NCBI GenBank assembly: GCA_937958315.1
Contig: CALFGH010000091.1
Span: forward strand, 1-5,859
Length of the DNA stretch: 5,859 nt
From: an uncultured Collinsella sp.
GTDB taxonomy: Bacteria > Actinomycetota > Coriobacteriia > Coriobacteriales > Coriobacteriaceae
Reading direction: 5' to 3'
Each line of letters opens with the position of its first letter. Position 1 is the first letter of the stretch. A program made the position numbers and the translations under genes. This document shows positions 1 through 5,859 of the stretch, piece after piece. The notes beneath the pieces are model-generated. The model did no database searches, was not told where the DNA came from, and saw only the letters and a program-made list of their open reading frames with translations.

Positions 1-2556
1 TGGAGCTTTTGCGTCTGACTCAGGTACCGACACCACCGGACGCGGTGCCGGGATCTCGCCCGTGCCGTGGCTAAAGACAAACTTGCCATCGGCCACGTCG
101 CACAGGACGGTATCGCCCTCGCCCCACTCGCCGGCCAGAAGCTCCTCGGACAGCGGGTCCTCGATGAGCTTTTGGATGGCACGGCGCAGCGGACGCGCAC
201 CGTTGGTGAGGTCGGTGCCCTCGGCCACGATCTTGTCATAGGCCGCATCGGTGAGCTTGATGTTCATGCCGTTGGCAATCAAACGCTGACGCAGGTCGTC
301 CACCAGCAGGTGCGCGATCTTGGTGAGATTCTCGCCCGAGAGCTTCTGGAACACCACAATGTCATCGATACGGTTGAGCAGCTCGGGGCGGAACAGACGC
401 TTGAGCTCGCCCATCGCGCGACCACGGATCTCACTCGACGTGAGACCCTGCTCGCCGGTGGTGCCAAAGCCAACGCTCGCATCCTGCGCAATCTCGCGGG
501 CGCCCACGTTGGACGTCATGATGATCACGGTGTTGCGGAAGTCTACCGTCTTGCCCTGGCTATCGGTCAGGCGGCCCTCCTCCAGCACCTGCAGCAAGAT
601 GTTGAAGATATCGGGGTGCGCCTTCTCGATCTCGTCGAACAGCACGACCGAGTACGGGTGACGACGAACGGCCTTGGTGAGCTGGCCGCCCTCGTCGTGA
701 CCGACGTAACCCGGAGGGCTACCGATGAGCTTGGAGACCTCGAACTCGCTACCGAACTCGGACATGTCGAAGCTGATGAGCGCATCCTTGCTGCCAAAGA
801 GGTACTCGGCGAGCGTCTTGGCGAGCTCGGTCTTGCCCGTGCCGGTGGGACCCAGGAAGATAAAGCTGCCGCCGGGGCGACGCGGGTCCTTGAGCGGCGA
901 GCGGCTGCGGCGCACGGCTTTGGCAACTGCCTCGACAGCCTCATCCTGACCGATGATGCGCGTCTTGAGCACGCTTTCGGCCTGCAGCAGGCGACGGCTC
1001 TCGCTCTCGGTAAGCGAGGACACCGGCACGCCCGAAGTCACGGACACGATATCGGCGATCTGACTCACATCGATGGTGAGCGGGCTGGCGTCGAGCTCGG
1101 CGGTCCAGGCGGCCTTGGCCTCGGCGAGCTCAATCTCGGCGGCCTTCTGTTGCTCGGTGATCTCGGCGGCCTTGTTCATGTCGTCGCTCTCGGTGGCCTC
1201 CTGCGCGGCGGCCTTAAGCTCCTCCACGCGATGCTCGGCCTCACGCACCGGCTCGGGCGCGCGATTCGCGGCGATGCGAGCGCGGGCACCGGCCTCGTCA
1301 ATGAGGTCGATGGCCTTATCGGGCAGGAAGCGATCCTGGATGTAGCGGTTGGAAAGGTTCGCGGCAGCCTCGATAGCACCCTGCGTATAGCGCACATGGT
1401 GATGCTCCTCGTAGCGCGGCCTGAGCGCGGTCAGGATCTTGACCGTGTCCTCGACGCTCGGCTCCTCGACATCGATGGTCTGGAAGCGACGCTCGAAAGC
1501 CGGGTCCTTGGTGAGGTACTTGCGGAATTCCTCGGCCGTGGTGGCGCCGATAATCTGGAAGGCGCCGCGCGCGAGCACGGGCTTGAGCATGGAGCTCGCG
1601 TCGATGGAGCCCTCGGCAGAACCGGCACCGATGATGGTGTGCATCTCGTCGATAAACAGGATGACGTCGTCGGCTTCGGTGGCCTCTTGGATCACGTTCT
1701 TGAGGCGCTCCTCAAACTCGCCGCGATACTTGGCGCCCGCCACGAGGCCCGGCAGGTCGAGCGTCCAGATATTCTGGTTCATGAGGTTCTCGGGCACGTT
1801 GCCGGCTGCAATCTGCTGAGCCAGGCCCTCGACGATGGCCGTCTTGCCCACGCCGGGGTCGCCCAGAATGAGCGGGTTGTTCTTGGTGCGGCGCGAAAGA
1901 ATTTCCATCATACGCTGGACTTCCTTTTCGCGACCAATTACAGGGTCGAGCTCGCCGTCGCGCGCCTTCTGCGTGAGGTTAGTCGCGAACTGCTTAAGCG
2001 TATCGGTGCCACTCCCCTTTTGCTGAGAGGCATCCGAGCCGCTAAAGAACGGCAGGCCCGCACCGGGACGACCAGCACCGGCGCCGGCGAGCGGACGCTT
2101 CTTGTCCTGGTCCTTGGCGGTGAGTTTCTCGATAGCCTTTTTGATAGAGGCGGACGACACACCCAGGCGCATGAGGATGTCCATGGCCATGCCGTTGCCC
2201 TCTTCGACGATGCCGATCAGCAAGTGCTCGGTCGACACGTAGGTCTGGTTATTCTCACGCGCCACGCGGAATGAACGCTCCATAACGCTAATGACGAGCG
2301 GCGTAAAGGCGAGCTTGGCCGCCTCGGTCTCCTCGCTGGGCTCGGGAACCGTGGTCTGGACCTCTTTGAGAGTATCCATGATGTCATCGTAGGAGATGTC
2401 GAGCGAACGCAGTGCCTCGGCGGCAATGCCCTCGTCCTCCTTGGCAAGCGCGAGCAGCAGGTGCTCGGTGCCCACCTTATTTGAATGAAGATCAAGCGCC
2501 TCTTGCTTGGCCATGGACATGACCTTACGCGCGCGATCGGTAAATCTATCTAACAT
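1..2556 (-). CDS. clpC: ClpC, ATP-dependent Clp protease ATP-binding subunit (3' end beyond window)
   Basis: ClpC is a cytoplasmic Hsp100 AAA+ unfoldase that forms hexamers and threads damaged or tagged proteins into the ClpP peptidase. The window encodes 852 residues with no stop, so the C-terminus continues past position 1; B. subtilis ClpC has 810. Two Clp-N repeats lie at about 3-70 and 80-147, with the motif TEH at E31 and E110, matching the glutamates that bind phosphoarginine in B. subtilis. A Gly/Ala/Pro-rich linker spans 153-190. D1 has Walker A GDPGVGKT (232-239), pore loop KYRG (276-279), Walker B ILFIDE (299-304) and arginine-finger candidates R356/R357. A single short coiled-coil M domain (about 436-485) marks ClpC rather than ClpB. 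D2 has Walker A GPTGTGKT (569-576), pore loop GYVG (616-619), Walker B VVLFDE (637-642), ClpP-docking tripeptide VGF (695-697), arginine finger R729 and sensor 2 GARPLRR (786-792). The start at 2556 is set by AAGGA seven bases upstream. Odd points are M-domain tip substitutions and a divergent D2 segment at 601-606. The gene lies 192 bp after tetR, on the same strand. Confidence 0.97.
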   Translation of the reverse strand, partial: MLDRFTDRARKVMSMAKQEALDLHSNKVGTEHLLLALAKEDEGIAAEALRSLDISYDDIMDTLKEVQTTVPEPSEETEAAKLAFTPLVISVMERSFRVARENNQTYVSTEHLLIGIVEEGNGMAMDILMRLGVSSASIKKAIEKLTAKDQDKKRPLAGAGAGRPGAGLPFFSGSDASQQKGSGTDTLKQFATNLTQKARDGELDPVIGREKEVQRMMEILSRRTKNNPLILGDPGVGKTAIVEGLAQQIAAGNVPENLMNQNIWTLDLPGLVAGAKYRGEFEERLKNVIQEATEADDVILFIDEMHTIIGAGSAEGSIDASSMLKPVLARGAFQIIGATTAEEFRKYLTKDPAFERRFQTIDVEEPSVEDTVKILTALRPRYEEHHHVRYTQGAIEAAANLSNRYIQDRFLPDKAIDLIDEAGARARIAANRAPEPVREAEHRVEELKAAAQEATESDDMNKAAEITEQQKAAEIELAEAKAAWTAELDASPLTIDVSQIADIVSVTSGVPVSSLTESESRRLLQAESVLKTRIIGQDEAVEAVAKAVRRSRSPLKDPRRPGGSFIFLGPTGTGKTELAKTLAEYLFGSKDALISFDMSEFGSEFEVSKLIGSPPGYVGHDEGGQLTKAVRRHPYSVVLFDEIEKAHPDIFNILLQVLEEGRLTDSQGKTVDFRNTVIIMTSNVGAREIAQDASVGFGTTGEQGLTSSEIRGRAMGELKRLFRPELLNRIDDIVVFQKLSGENLTKIAHLLVDDLRQRLIANGMNIKLTDAAYDKIVAEGTDLTNGARPLRRAIQKLIEDPLSEELLAGEWGEGDTVLCDVADGKFVFSHGTGEIPAPRPVVSVPESDAKAP

Positions 2557-2563
2557 GCTCGTT

Positions 2564-2568
2564 TCCTT
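2564..2568 (-). promoter_or_regulatory. Ribosome binding site of clpC
   Basis: AAGGA on the minus strand lies seven bases before the ATG at 2554-2556. This decides the start: an in-frame ATG eight codons upstream (2578-2580) has only an AT-rich stretch without a Shine-Dalgarno match before it. The first two bases of this site are the last two bases of a TAA stop of a possible 20-codon leader ORF. Confidence 0.75.
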
Positions 2569-2587
2569 ACATGAGTTCATCGAAATC

Positions 2588-2615
2588 AAAACGCCCGCCC
2601 GTCGGCGGCGCTTTT
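2588..2615 (-). terminator. Terminator-like hairpin in the clpC leader (possible attenuator)
   Basis: The two arms are 2588-2599 and 2604-2615 around a four-base loop (2600-2603). On the minus strand the arms are AAAAGCGCCGCC and GGCGGGCGTTTT. CCGCC pairs with GGCGG, and with one bulged G two more GC pairs, a G-U and three A-U pairs form, followed by TTTTGATTTC. This has the shape of an intrinsic terminator and, because both ends are A/T tracts, could work in either direction. It ends about 30 bases before the clpC ATG, which leaves no room for a clpC promoter after it. On the minus strand it would therefore be an attenuator or a structured leader element rather than a simple end of the tetR transcript. 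Confidence 0.4.
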
Positions 2616-2638
2616 GTCTCTTTACCCACAGGTTGTCT

Positions 2639-2667
2639 ATGTTAACAGCTGGAGGAATATCTATAAA
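2639..2667 (-). promoter_or_regulatory. Candidate clpC promoter
   Basis: On the minus strand TTTATA (2662-2667) and TAACAT (2639-2644) are separated by 17 bases and match the -35 and -10 consensus at four of six positions each. They lie in the only AT-rich patch of the intergenic region. Transcription would start near 2632, almost at the GTG of the possible leader ORF. An alternative -10, TATAGA at 2660-2665, has no good -35. This call rests on consensus by eye only. Confidence 0.25.
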
Positions 2668-2695
2668 CCCGGCTCACATGAATGCAGGTTATGAC

Positions 2696-2723
2696 CGCAT
2701 CGCGGGACTCACCGCGCGATGCG
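2696..2723. repeat. Inverted repeat / stem-loop downstream of tetR
   Basis: CGCATCGCG (2696-2704) and CGCGATGCG (2715-2723) are perfect 9-bp inverted arms around a 10-base loop, in which GG and CC could extend the stem past a one-base bulge. It lies 25 bases after the tetR stop. There is no T-tract after it on either strand, so it is not a classic intrinsic terminator. It could protect the 3' end of the operon mRNA, assist Rho-dependent termination or be a protein-binding palindrome. Confidence 0.5.
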
Positions 2724-2799
2724 CGACAGGCGCCCCGCAAGAGAAACCCTAGGCGTCTTTCACCACGTCGGGACTCGTCGCACGCGATGCGCGATAGGC
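2704..2799. repeat. Imperfect direct repeat spanning the tetR 3' end
   Basis: Copy A (2704-2731) lies after the tetR stop and copy B (2770-2799) lies inside the last codons of tetR. Each consists of GGGACTC, a 4- or 6-base non-matching spacer, then CGCGATGCGCGAYAGGC (16 of 17 bases identical). Read on the minus strand in the tetR reading frame, copy B encodes AYRASR followed by ATSP. Copy A would encode ACRASR followed by GESR, which looks like a decayed duplicate of the tetR tail. Confidence 0.5.
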
Positions 2800-3438
2800 A
2801 TCGGCCTCCTTGGAGACGCGTCCGAGCAGCTCGGATGTATCGACGCCCTCGACTTGCGCGACCGTTTCCACCGTCTGCATGGCGACCGCCCTCAGGTACG
2901 CGCACGCGCTGTCCCCCAGCTGCTCGAGGTCTATCTCCTCGCCGCCCTCCCGGACAAAGCCGACCGCCATCACAAAGCCCATGATGCCCGAGACCAGAAA
3001 GCCCACCGCAAAGCTCGAATCTGCCTTGAGCTCTTCTCCGTCGGGGTGGACGATCTCTCTCACGCGGTCGATGATGATCGTATGGATGCCCTGCACGACC
3101 TGCTCGGCGGCACCCGCCCTCATGGTGATGACGATGCGCCGCAGCAGGCAGCGGACGTCGCGCCGGTCGAACGCCGAAAGGTCGCCCTCGCTCGAAAAAT
3201 GCCAGAGGGCATCGGTGATGAGCTCGTTATCCTGCAGCAGCTGGGCTATGGCGATGGCGACGAGTTCATCGAAATCGTGAAAATAGTAGTAAAACGTTCC
3301 GCGATTGCACTGGGCGGCGCGGGTCACCTCGCCAACCGACAGCTCGAAGATGCTGTTGTTCTCGATGAGCTCCCAAAACGCCTCGATGATACGGGTGCGT
3401 GCATCGGGCGCATCGGCGTCCTTACGCGGTCTCGCCAT
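2749..3438 (-). CDS. TetR/AcrR-family transcriptional regulator
   Basis: This is a 229-residue dimeric DNA-binding repressor of the TetR type, acting in the cytoplasm. The N-terminal helix-turn-helix lies at about residues 14-60: a first helix around RTRIIEAFWELI, then LSVGEVTRAAQCNRGTFYYYF, which has the family signature (GEV..AA..NRGTFYYYF). The rest, about 61-229, is the helical ligand-binding and dimerisation domain, which is not specific enough to name an effector. The ATG at 3438 is chosen because it gives a normal short basic N-terminus; a GTG three codons upstream (3447) is the alternative, and both have short, poorly spaced purine-rich sites (GGTGAGG, AGGGG). The start lies inside the end of the activase gene (17 bp overlap), so translation is probably coupled and the regulator likely controls that operon. 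Its target and ligand cannot be read from the sequence. Length is normal for the family and no damage is visible. Confidence 0.93.
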   Translation of the reverse strand: MARPRKDADAPDARTRIIEAFWELIENNSIFELSVGEVTRAAQCNRGTFYYYFHDFDELVAIAIAQLLQDNELITDALWHFSSEGDLSAFDRRDVRCLLRRIVITMRAGAAEQVVQGIHTIIIDRVREIVHPDGEELKADSSFAVGFLVSGIMGFVMAVGFVREGGEEIDLEQLGDSACAYLRAVAMQTVETVAQVEGVDTSELLGRVSKEADAYRASRATSPDVVKDA

Positions 3439-5859
3439 GCGCCTCACCGCACCCCTGCGCCTTGGCGTTCATGATGAGCATCTGAAGACGGTTCTCCACG
3501 TTGGCGAAGCTCACGTCGGGATCGTAGTCGAGCGGCAGGAACTGCGCCGTGGGATACTGCTCCTTGAGCGCATGGATGAGCCCGCGCCCCACGACATGGT
3601 TGGGCAGACACCCGAACGGCTGCAGGATCACGAAGTTGCGGCAGCCGCGCTTGGCGTGCTCGAGGATCTCCGCCGGAATCAGCACGCCCTCGCCCGCATC
3701 GAACGTATGGTGCAGGATCTTATCGCTCGCGCGCACGAGCTCGGGCATGCGCGTCGGCGGCTCGTAGAGCGGGCTCGCCGCGCCCAGGCGGTCGCAACGG
3801 TCGTGCGCGAGCTCGAACAGGTTGTCCGCCGTGGCGTACCAGGCCTTTTCGGGCAGCGACAGGTCGACGTGGAACTCGCGCGACTGCGCATGCTTGTAGA
3901 AATAGGTCTTGCGGATCACGTCGGTCATGCGCGCCTCGATGACCTCGAGCCCGTTGTCCTCGAGGTAGCGCTCGATCTCGTGGTTGGCGCCGAGATGGAA
4001 ATTGAGCAGGTACTCGCCCACGATGAGAACGGTCGGATGCGGGTTCGAGCGGTCGTACGGAACGGCGTCCATGATCGCAAGCGCGCGTTTGAAGCCCGTC
4101 GCCTGGCCTCTCAGCCCGGAGCGCTCCATGCCCTCGATAACCTCATCGAGCGCGCGGTCGAACGCAGCGTCCGCCGCGCCCTTCTCGAGCTCGTAGGGAC
4201 GGATGCGCCTAAGCATGGCCTCGAGGGCATCGATCATGGGAAGACCGTAGGCGATCTGGATGCTCGGGCCAAGGCCGAGCTTGAAGCCCGGATGCGCATT
4301 GTGGGCATCGACGTCGTCGTTGGTGAGCACCGGGACATAGTCGTATCCCGCGTCGTCGAGCGCGCGGCGCAGCAGGGGCATGTAGTGCGTCAGGCGGCAG
4401 TCGCCGATATACTTGCCAGTCACCACGGCGACGTCGTGCGGGTCGTACTTACCGCTCTCGAGTGCCGCGAGCGCCTCGCCGATCACGATTTGCGCGGGGA
4501 AGCAGATGTCGTTGTGCACATAGCGTTTGCCCAGGCGGATGGCATCCTCGCGCCCGATGTCAAGGGCCTCGGCGCGCACGCCCTGATTGCGCATCGCCGC
4601 GGTCATGAGCCTGCAGAACGCATGGGAGGTGTTGGGGACCAGCGCGATCTTGTCGTGCCGGTCGCGCTTGGTGTACTTGACCTTATACGGGTCGTCGAGC
4701 GGATGGACCGCGTGCACCCGGGCGCCCTCGGCACGCTCCTCCGCGCGACGACGGTTGACCGACTCGATAAACGAACGCACGCGAATGCCCATGGGACCGG
4801 CGACGTCGCTCTCATCGAGCTTGATCATCATCGGAACCTTGGAGCCCATCTCGCCCATCATGCGCGCGATCTCGTCGGTGAGATACGCATCGTGGCCGCA
4901 GCCGAAGCTGCCCATCTGCACGAGCTCGAGCTCGGGCGTCGATGCGACGATGACCGCGCACGACAGCATGCGCGCATGGTAGTTGTTCACGATGTCGATG
5001 CGGCTGTTGGAAAGATCGACGTTGCAGACCCCCGGCACCGCATCGGGCGTCAGCACGGGGATGCCGCGCTCAGAGAAGAGCTTGGGCAGCCCGTGGTTGA
5101 CCAGCGGGTCGTTGTGGTACGGGCGCGAAGCGATCACCACCGCGTAGCCGCCGTCCTCGCGCACGTTCTCGAGCACCTGCCTGCCGCGCAGCTGCAGCTG
5201 GTTCTCAAACGTCTGCTGCGCGCGGTCCGCCTGCTCGGTCGCCTTGGCAACCAGGTCGGCATCGATATCGAAGGTCTCCTTGCACCACGCCTTGAGCTGG
5301 CGGTTTCGGTCGCCCTCGTCGTACCAGTGGAACAGCGGCGTATCGAACGGAACGCCGAAACGCTCCTCCGGGTTATCGGAATTGCGCATCACGTAGGGGT
5401 ATCCCTTTACGACGGCGCACATCCACTCGCTGGTAGAGGCGGTGTTTTCGGTGGGCACCGTCGTGATGATGGGCATGAAGATGCGGTCGACGCCGGCGTC
5501 GACGAGATTGCGGATGTGCCCGTGGACGAGCTTGGCCGGGAAGCACACGGTGTCGGATGTGACGTGCGCCAGACCGCGCTCGTACATCGCCTTGGTGCTG
5601 CGTCCCGAGACGCGCACCTTAAAGCCGAGCGTGCTGAAGAACGTCGACCAGAACGGCATGGTGTCCCAGAACTCGAGCACACGGGGAATGCCGATCGTGA
5701 CATCGCGCCCCCCGCAGACGGGAACCGTGGGGCACGACTCGAACAGCAGCTTCTCGCGGTCGACAAAGAGATTGGGGGCAGCCGCGGTCCGGTCGCGCCC
5801 CGTGCCGGGTGCATGTGCCTCGCAAGCACCCTGCGGACGCAGCTCCTCCGCCGCGGGAA
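3422..5859 (-). CDS. Acyl-CoA dehydratase activase-related protein, DUF2229 type (5' end beyond window)
   Basis: The window holds the last 811 residues, counted here from the first complete codon at 5857; no start is visible. The family consists of very large proteins (about 1400 residues from memory) made of N-terminal BcrAD/BadFG-type ATPase domains like HgdC, the activator of 2-hydroxyglutaryl-CoA dehydratase, followed by DUF2229 and a dehydratase-like part. Only the latter is in view. Residues 1-50 are a weakly conserved linker with C42 and C48. Module 1 (about 53-390) starts at TIGIPRVLEFWD, has SDTVCFPAKLVHGH (C105), C147 and GSFGCGHDAYLTDE (C320). Module 2 (about 403-811) has NDICFPAQIVIGE (C452), GDCRLTHYMP (C487), a GEYLLNFHLG segment near 614 and QPFGCLPNHV (C750), then an acidic stretch and helix resembling the C-terminus of dehydratase subunits. 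These cysteines are candidate [4Fe-4S] ligands. The substrate is unknown and the true reaction of this family is unproven, so it need not act on a CoA ester. Its TAA overlaps the start of tetR. Confidence 0.9.
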   Translation of the reverse strand, partial: PAAEELRPQGACEAHAPGTGRDRTAAAPNLFVDREKLLFESCPTVPVCGGRDVTIGIPRVLEFWDTMPFWSTFFSTLGFKVRVSGRSTKAMYERGLAHVTSDTVCFPAKLVHGHIRNLVDAGVDRIFMPIITTVPTENTASTSEWMCAVVKGYPYVMRNSDNPEERFGVPFDTPLFHWYDEGDRNRQLKAWCKETFDIDADLVAKATEQADRAQQTFENQLQLRGRQVLENVREDGGYAVVIASRPYHNDPLVNHGLPKLFSERGIPVLTPDAVPGVCNVDLSNSRIDIVNNYHARMLSCAVIVASTPELELVQMGSFGCGHDAYLTDEIARMMGEMGSKVPMMIKLDESDVAGPMGIRVRSFIESVNRRRAEERAEGARVHAVHPLDDPYKVKYTKRDRHDKIALVPNTSHAFCRLMTAAMRNQGVRAEALDIGREDAIRLGKRYVHNDICFPAQIVIGEALAALESGKYDPHDVAVVTGKYIGDCRLTHYMPLLRRALDDAGYDYVPVLTNDDVDAHNAHPGFKLGLGPSIQIAYGLPMIDALEAMLRRIRPYELEKGAADAAFDRALDEVIEGMERSGLRGQATGFKRALAIMDAVPYDRSNPHPTVLIVGEYLLNFHLGANHEIERYLEDNGLEVIEARMTDVIRKTYFYKHAQSREFHVDLSLPEKAWYATADNLFELAHDRCDRLGAASPLYEPPTRMPELVRASDKILHHTFDAGEGVLIPAEILEHAKRGCRNFVILQPFGCLPNHVVGRGLIHALKEQYPTAQFLPLDYDPDVSFANVENRLQMLIMNAKAQGCGEAHGETA

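Larger units (their letters stand above)
2557..2748 (-). other. tetR-clpC intergenic region / clpC leader
   Basis: This 192-bp stretch separates the stop of tetR from the start of clpC. In the direction of transcription it contains a GC-rich stem-loop (2696-2723), an AT-rich patch with a possible promoter (2639-2667), a short possible leader ORF (GTG at 2629 to TAA at 2567, 20 codons, no clear Shine-Dalgarno), a terminator-like hairpin (2588-2615) and the clpC ribosome binding site. I looked by eye for the heat-shock operators known to control clp genes, namely the CtsR heptad repeat, the HspR inverted repeat with ACTCAAG half-sites and the ClgR site, and found no convincing match. Confidence 0.7.

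Noticed and set aside
67..2274. 735-codon open frame on the plus strand across clpC
   Set aside because: It is antisense in the same codon register as clpC and stays open because clpC avoids TTA, CTA and TCA there. The translation is low-complexity (rich in L, G, A, H, E, D) with no recognisable motif, while the minus strand encodes a full ClpC.
2554..2580. Alternative clpC start at the in-frame ATG 2578-2580
   Set aside because: It would add eight residues not seen in ClpC N-termini and has no ribosome binding site, whereas ATG 2556 has AAGGA at seven bases.
2507..2752. 81-codon plus-strand frame over the clpC start and intergenic region
   Set aside because: It has no family resemblance, is antisense to the clpC N-terminus and covers the leader elements of clpC.
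2573..3276. Identical 15-base string GAGTTCATCGAAATC at 2573-2587 and 3262-3276
   Set aside because: One copy encodes DFDEL in the TetR helix-turn-helix region and the other lies in the clpC leader. There is no extended similarity around either, so chance or shared codon bias is enough.
2719..3474. 251-codon open frame on the plus strand across tetR
   Set aside because: It is again in-register antisense to a GC-rich gene; the minus strand encodes an intact TetR protein with a clear helix-turn-helix.
5678..5680. GTG at 5680 as start of the activase-type gene
   Set aside because: The frame stays open upstream to the window edge, and residues before it (DVTIGIPRV) belong to the conserved beginning of the DUF2229 module, so the GTG is an internal valine codon.
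1..5859. Search for mobile elements, CRISPR arrays, tRNA or rRNA genes
   Set aside because: No transposase or integrase-like protein, no regularly spaced repeats and no tRNA- or rRNA-like segments were seen; almost all of the window is covered by three ordinary-looking genes.

Overview
The window is GC-rich bacterial chromosome with all three recognisable genes on the minus strand, read from the right edge to the left: the 3' two-thirds of a very large acyl-CoA dehydratase activase-type protein (3422-5859, 5' end outside the window), a TetR-family regulator (2749-3438) that overlaps its end, a 192-bp intergenic region, and clpC (1-2556), whose last codons run off the left edge. High GC, an actinobacterial-looking ClpC and an oxygen-sensitive radical-dehydratase activase together suggest an anaerobic, probably gut-dwelling member of the Coriobacteriia (Collinsella or a relative). 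This is an inference from protein character, not from a marker gene.

Region by region. 3422-5859: 811 residues of a multidomain protein in which two related modules, each opening with a CFPA motif, follow a poorly conserved linker. The ATP-binding activase domains expected at the N-terminus of this family lie upstream of the window. 2749-3438: a 229-residue TetR repressor whose start codon lies inside the last codons of the activase, so the two are probably one operon with coupled translation, the repressor likely controlling that operon. 2557-2748: a leader region with a stem-loop just after tetR, a partial direct repeat of the tetR 3' end, an AT-rich patch that may hold the clpC promoter, a terminator-like hairpin, and a good ribosome binding site for clpC. 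1-2556: ClpC, the Hsp100 unfoldase partner of the ClpP protease, with both AAA+ modules intact.

The activase-tetR pair and clpC probably serve unrelated jobs (anaerobic acyl-CoA or related radical metabolism, and general protein quality control) and are merely adjacent. I see no mobile element, CRISPR array, tRNA or rRNA. The most unusual signals are in the ClpC sequence itself (substitutions at the M-domain tip and in a normally conserved D2 segment) and in the clpC leader (hairpin plus possible leader peptide). I do not see a clearly new biological system.
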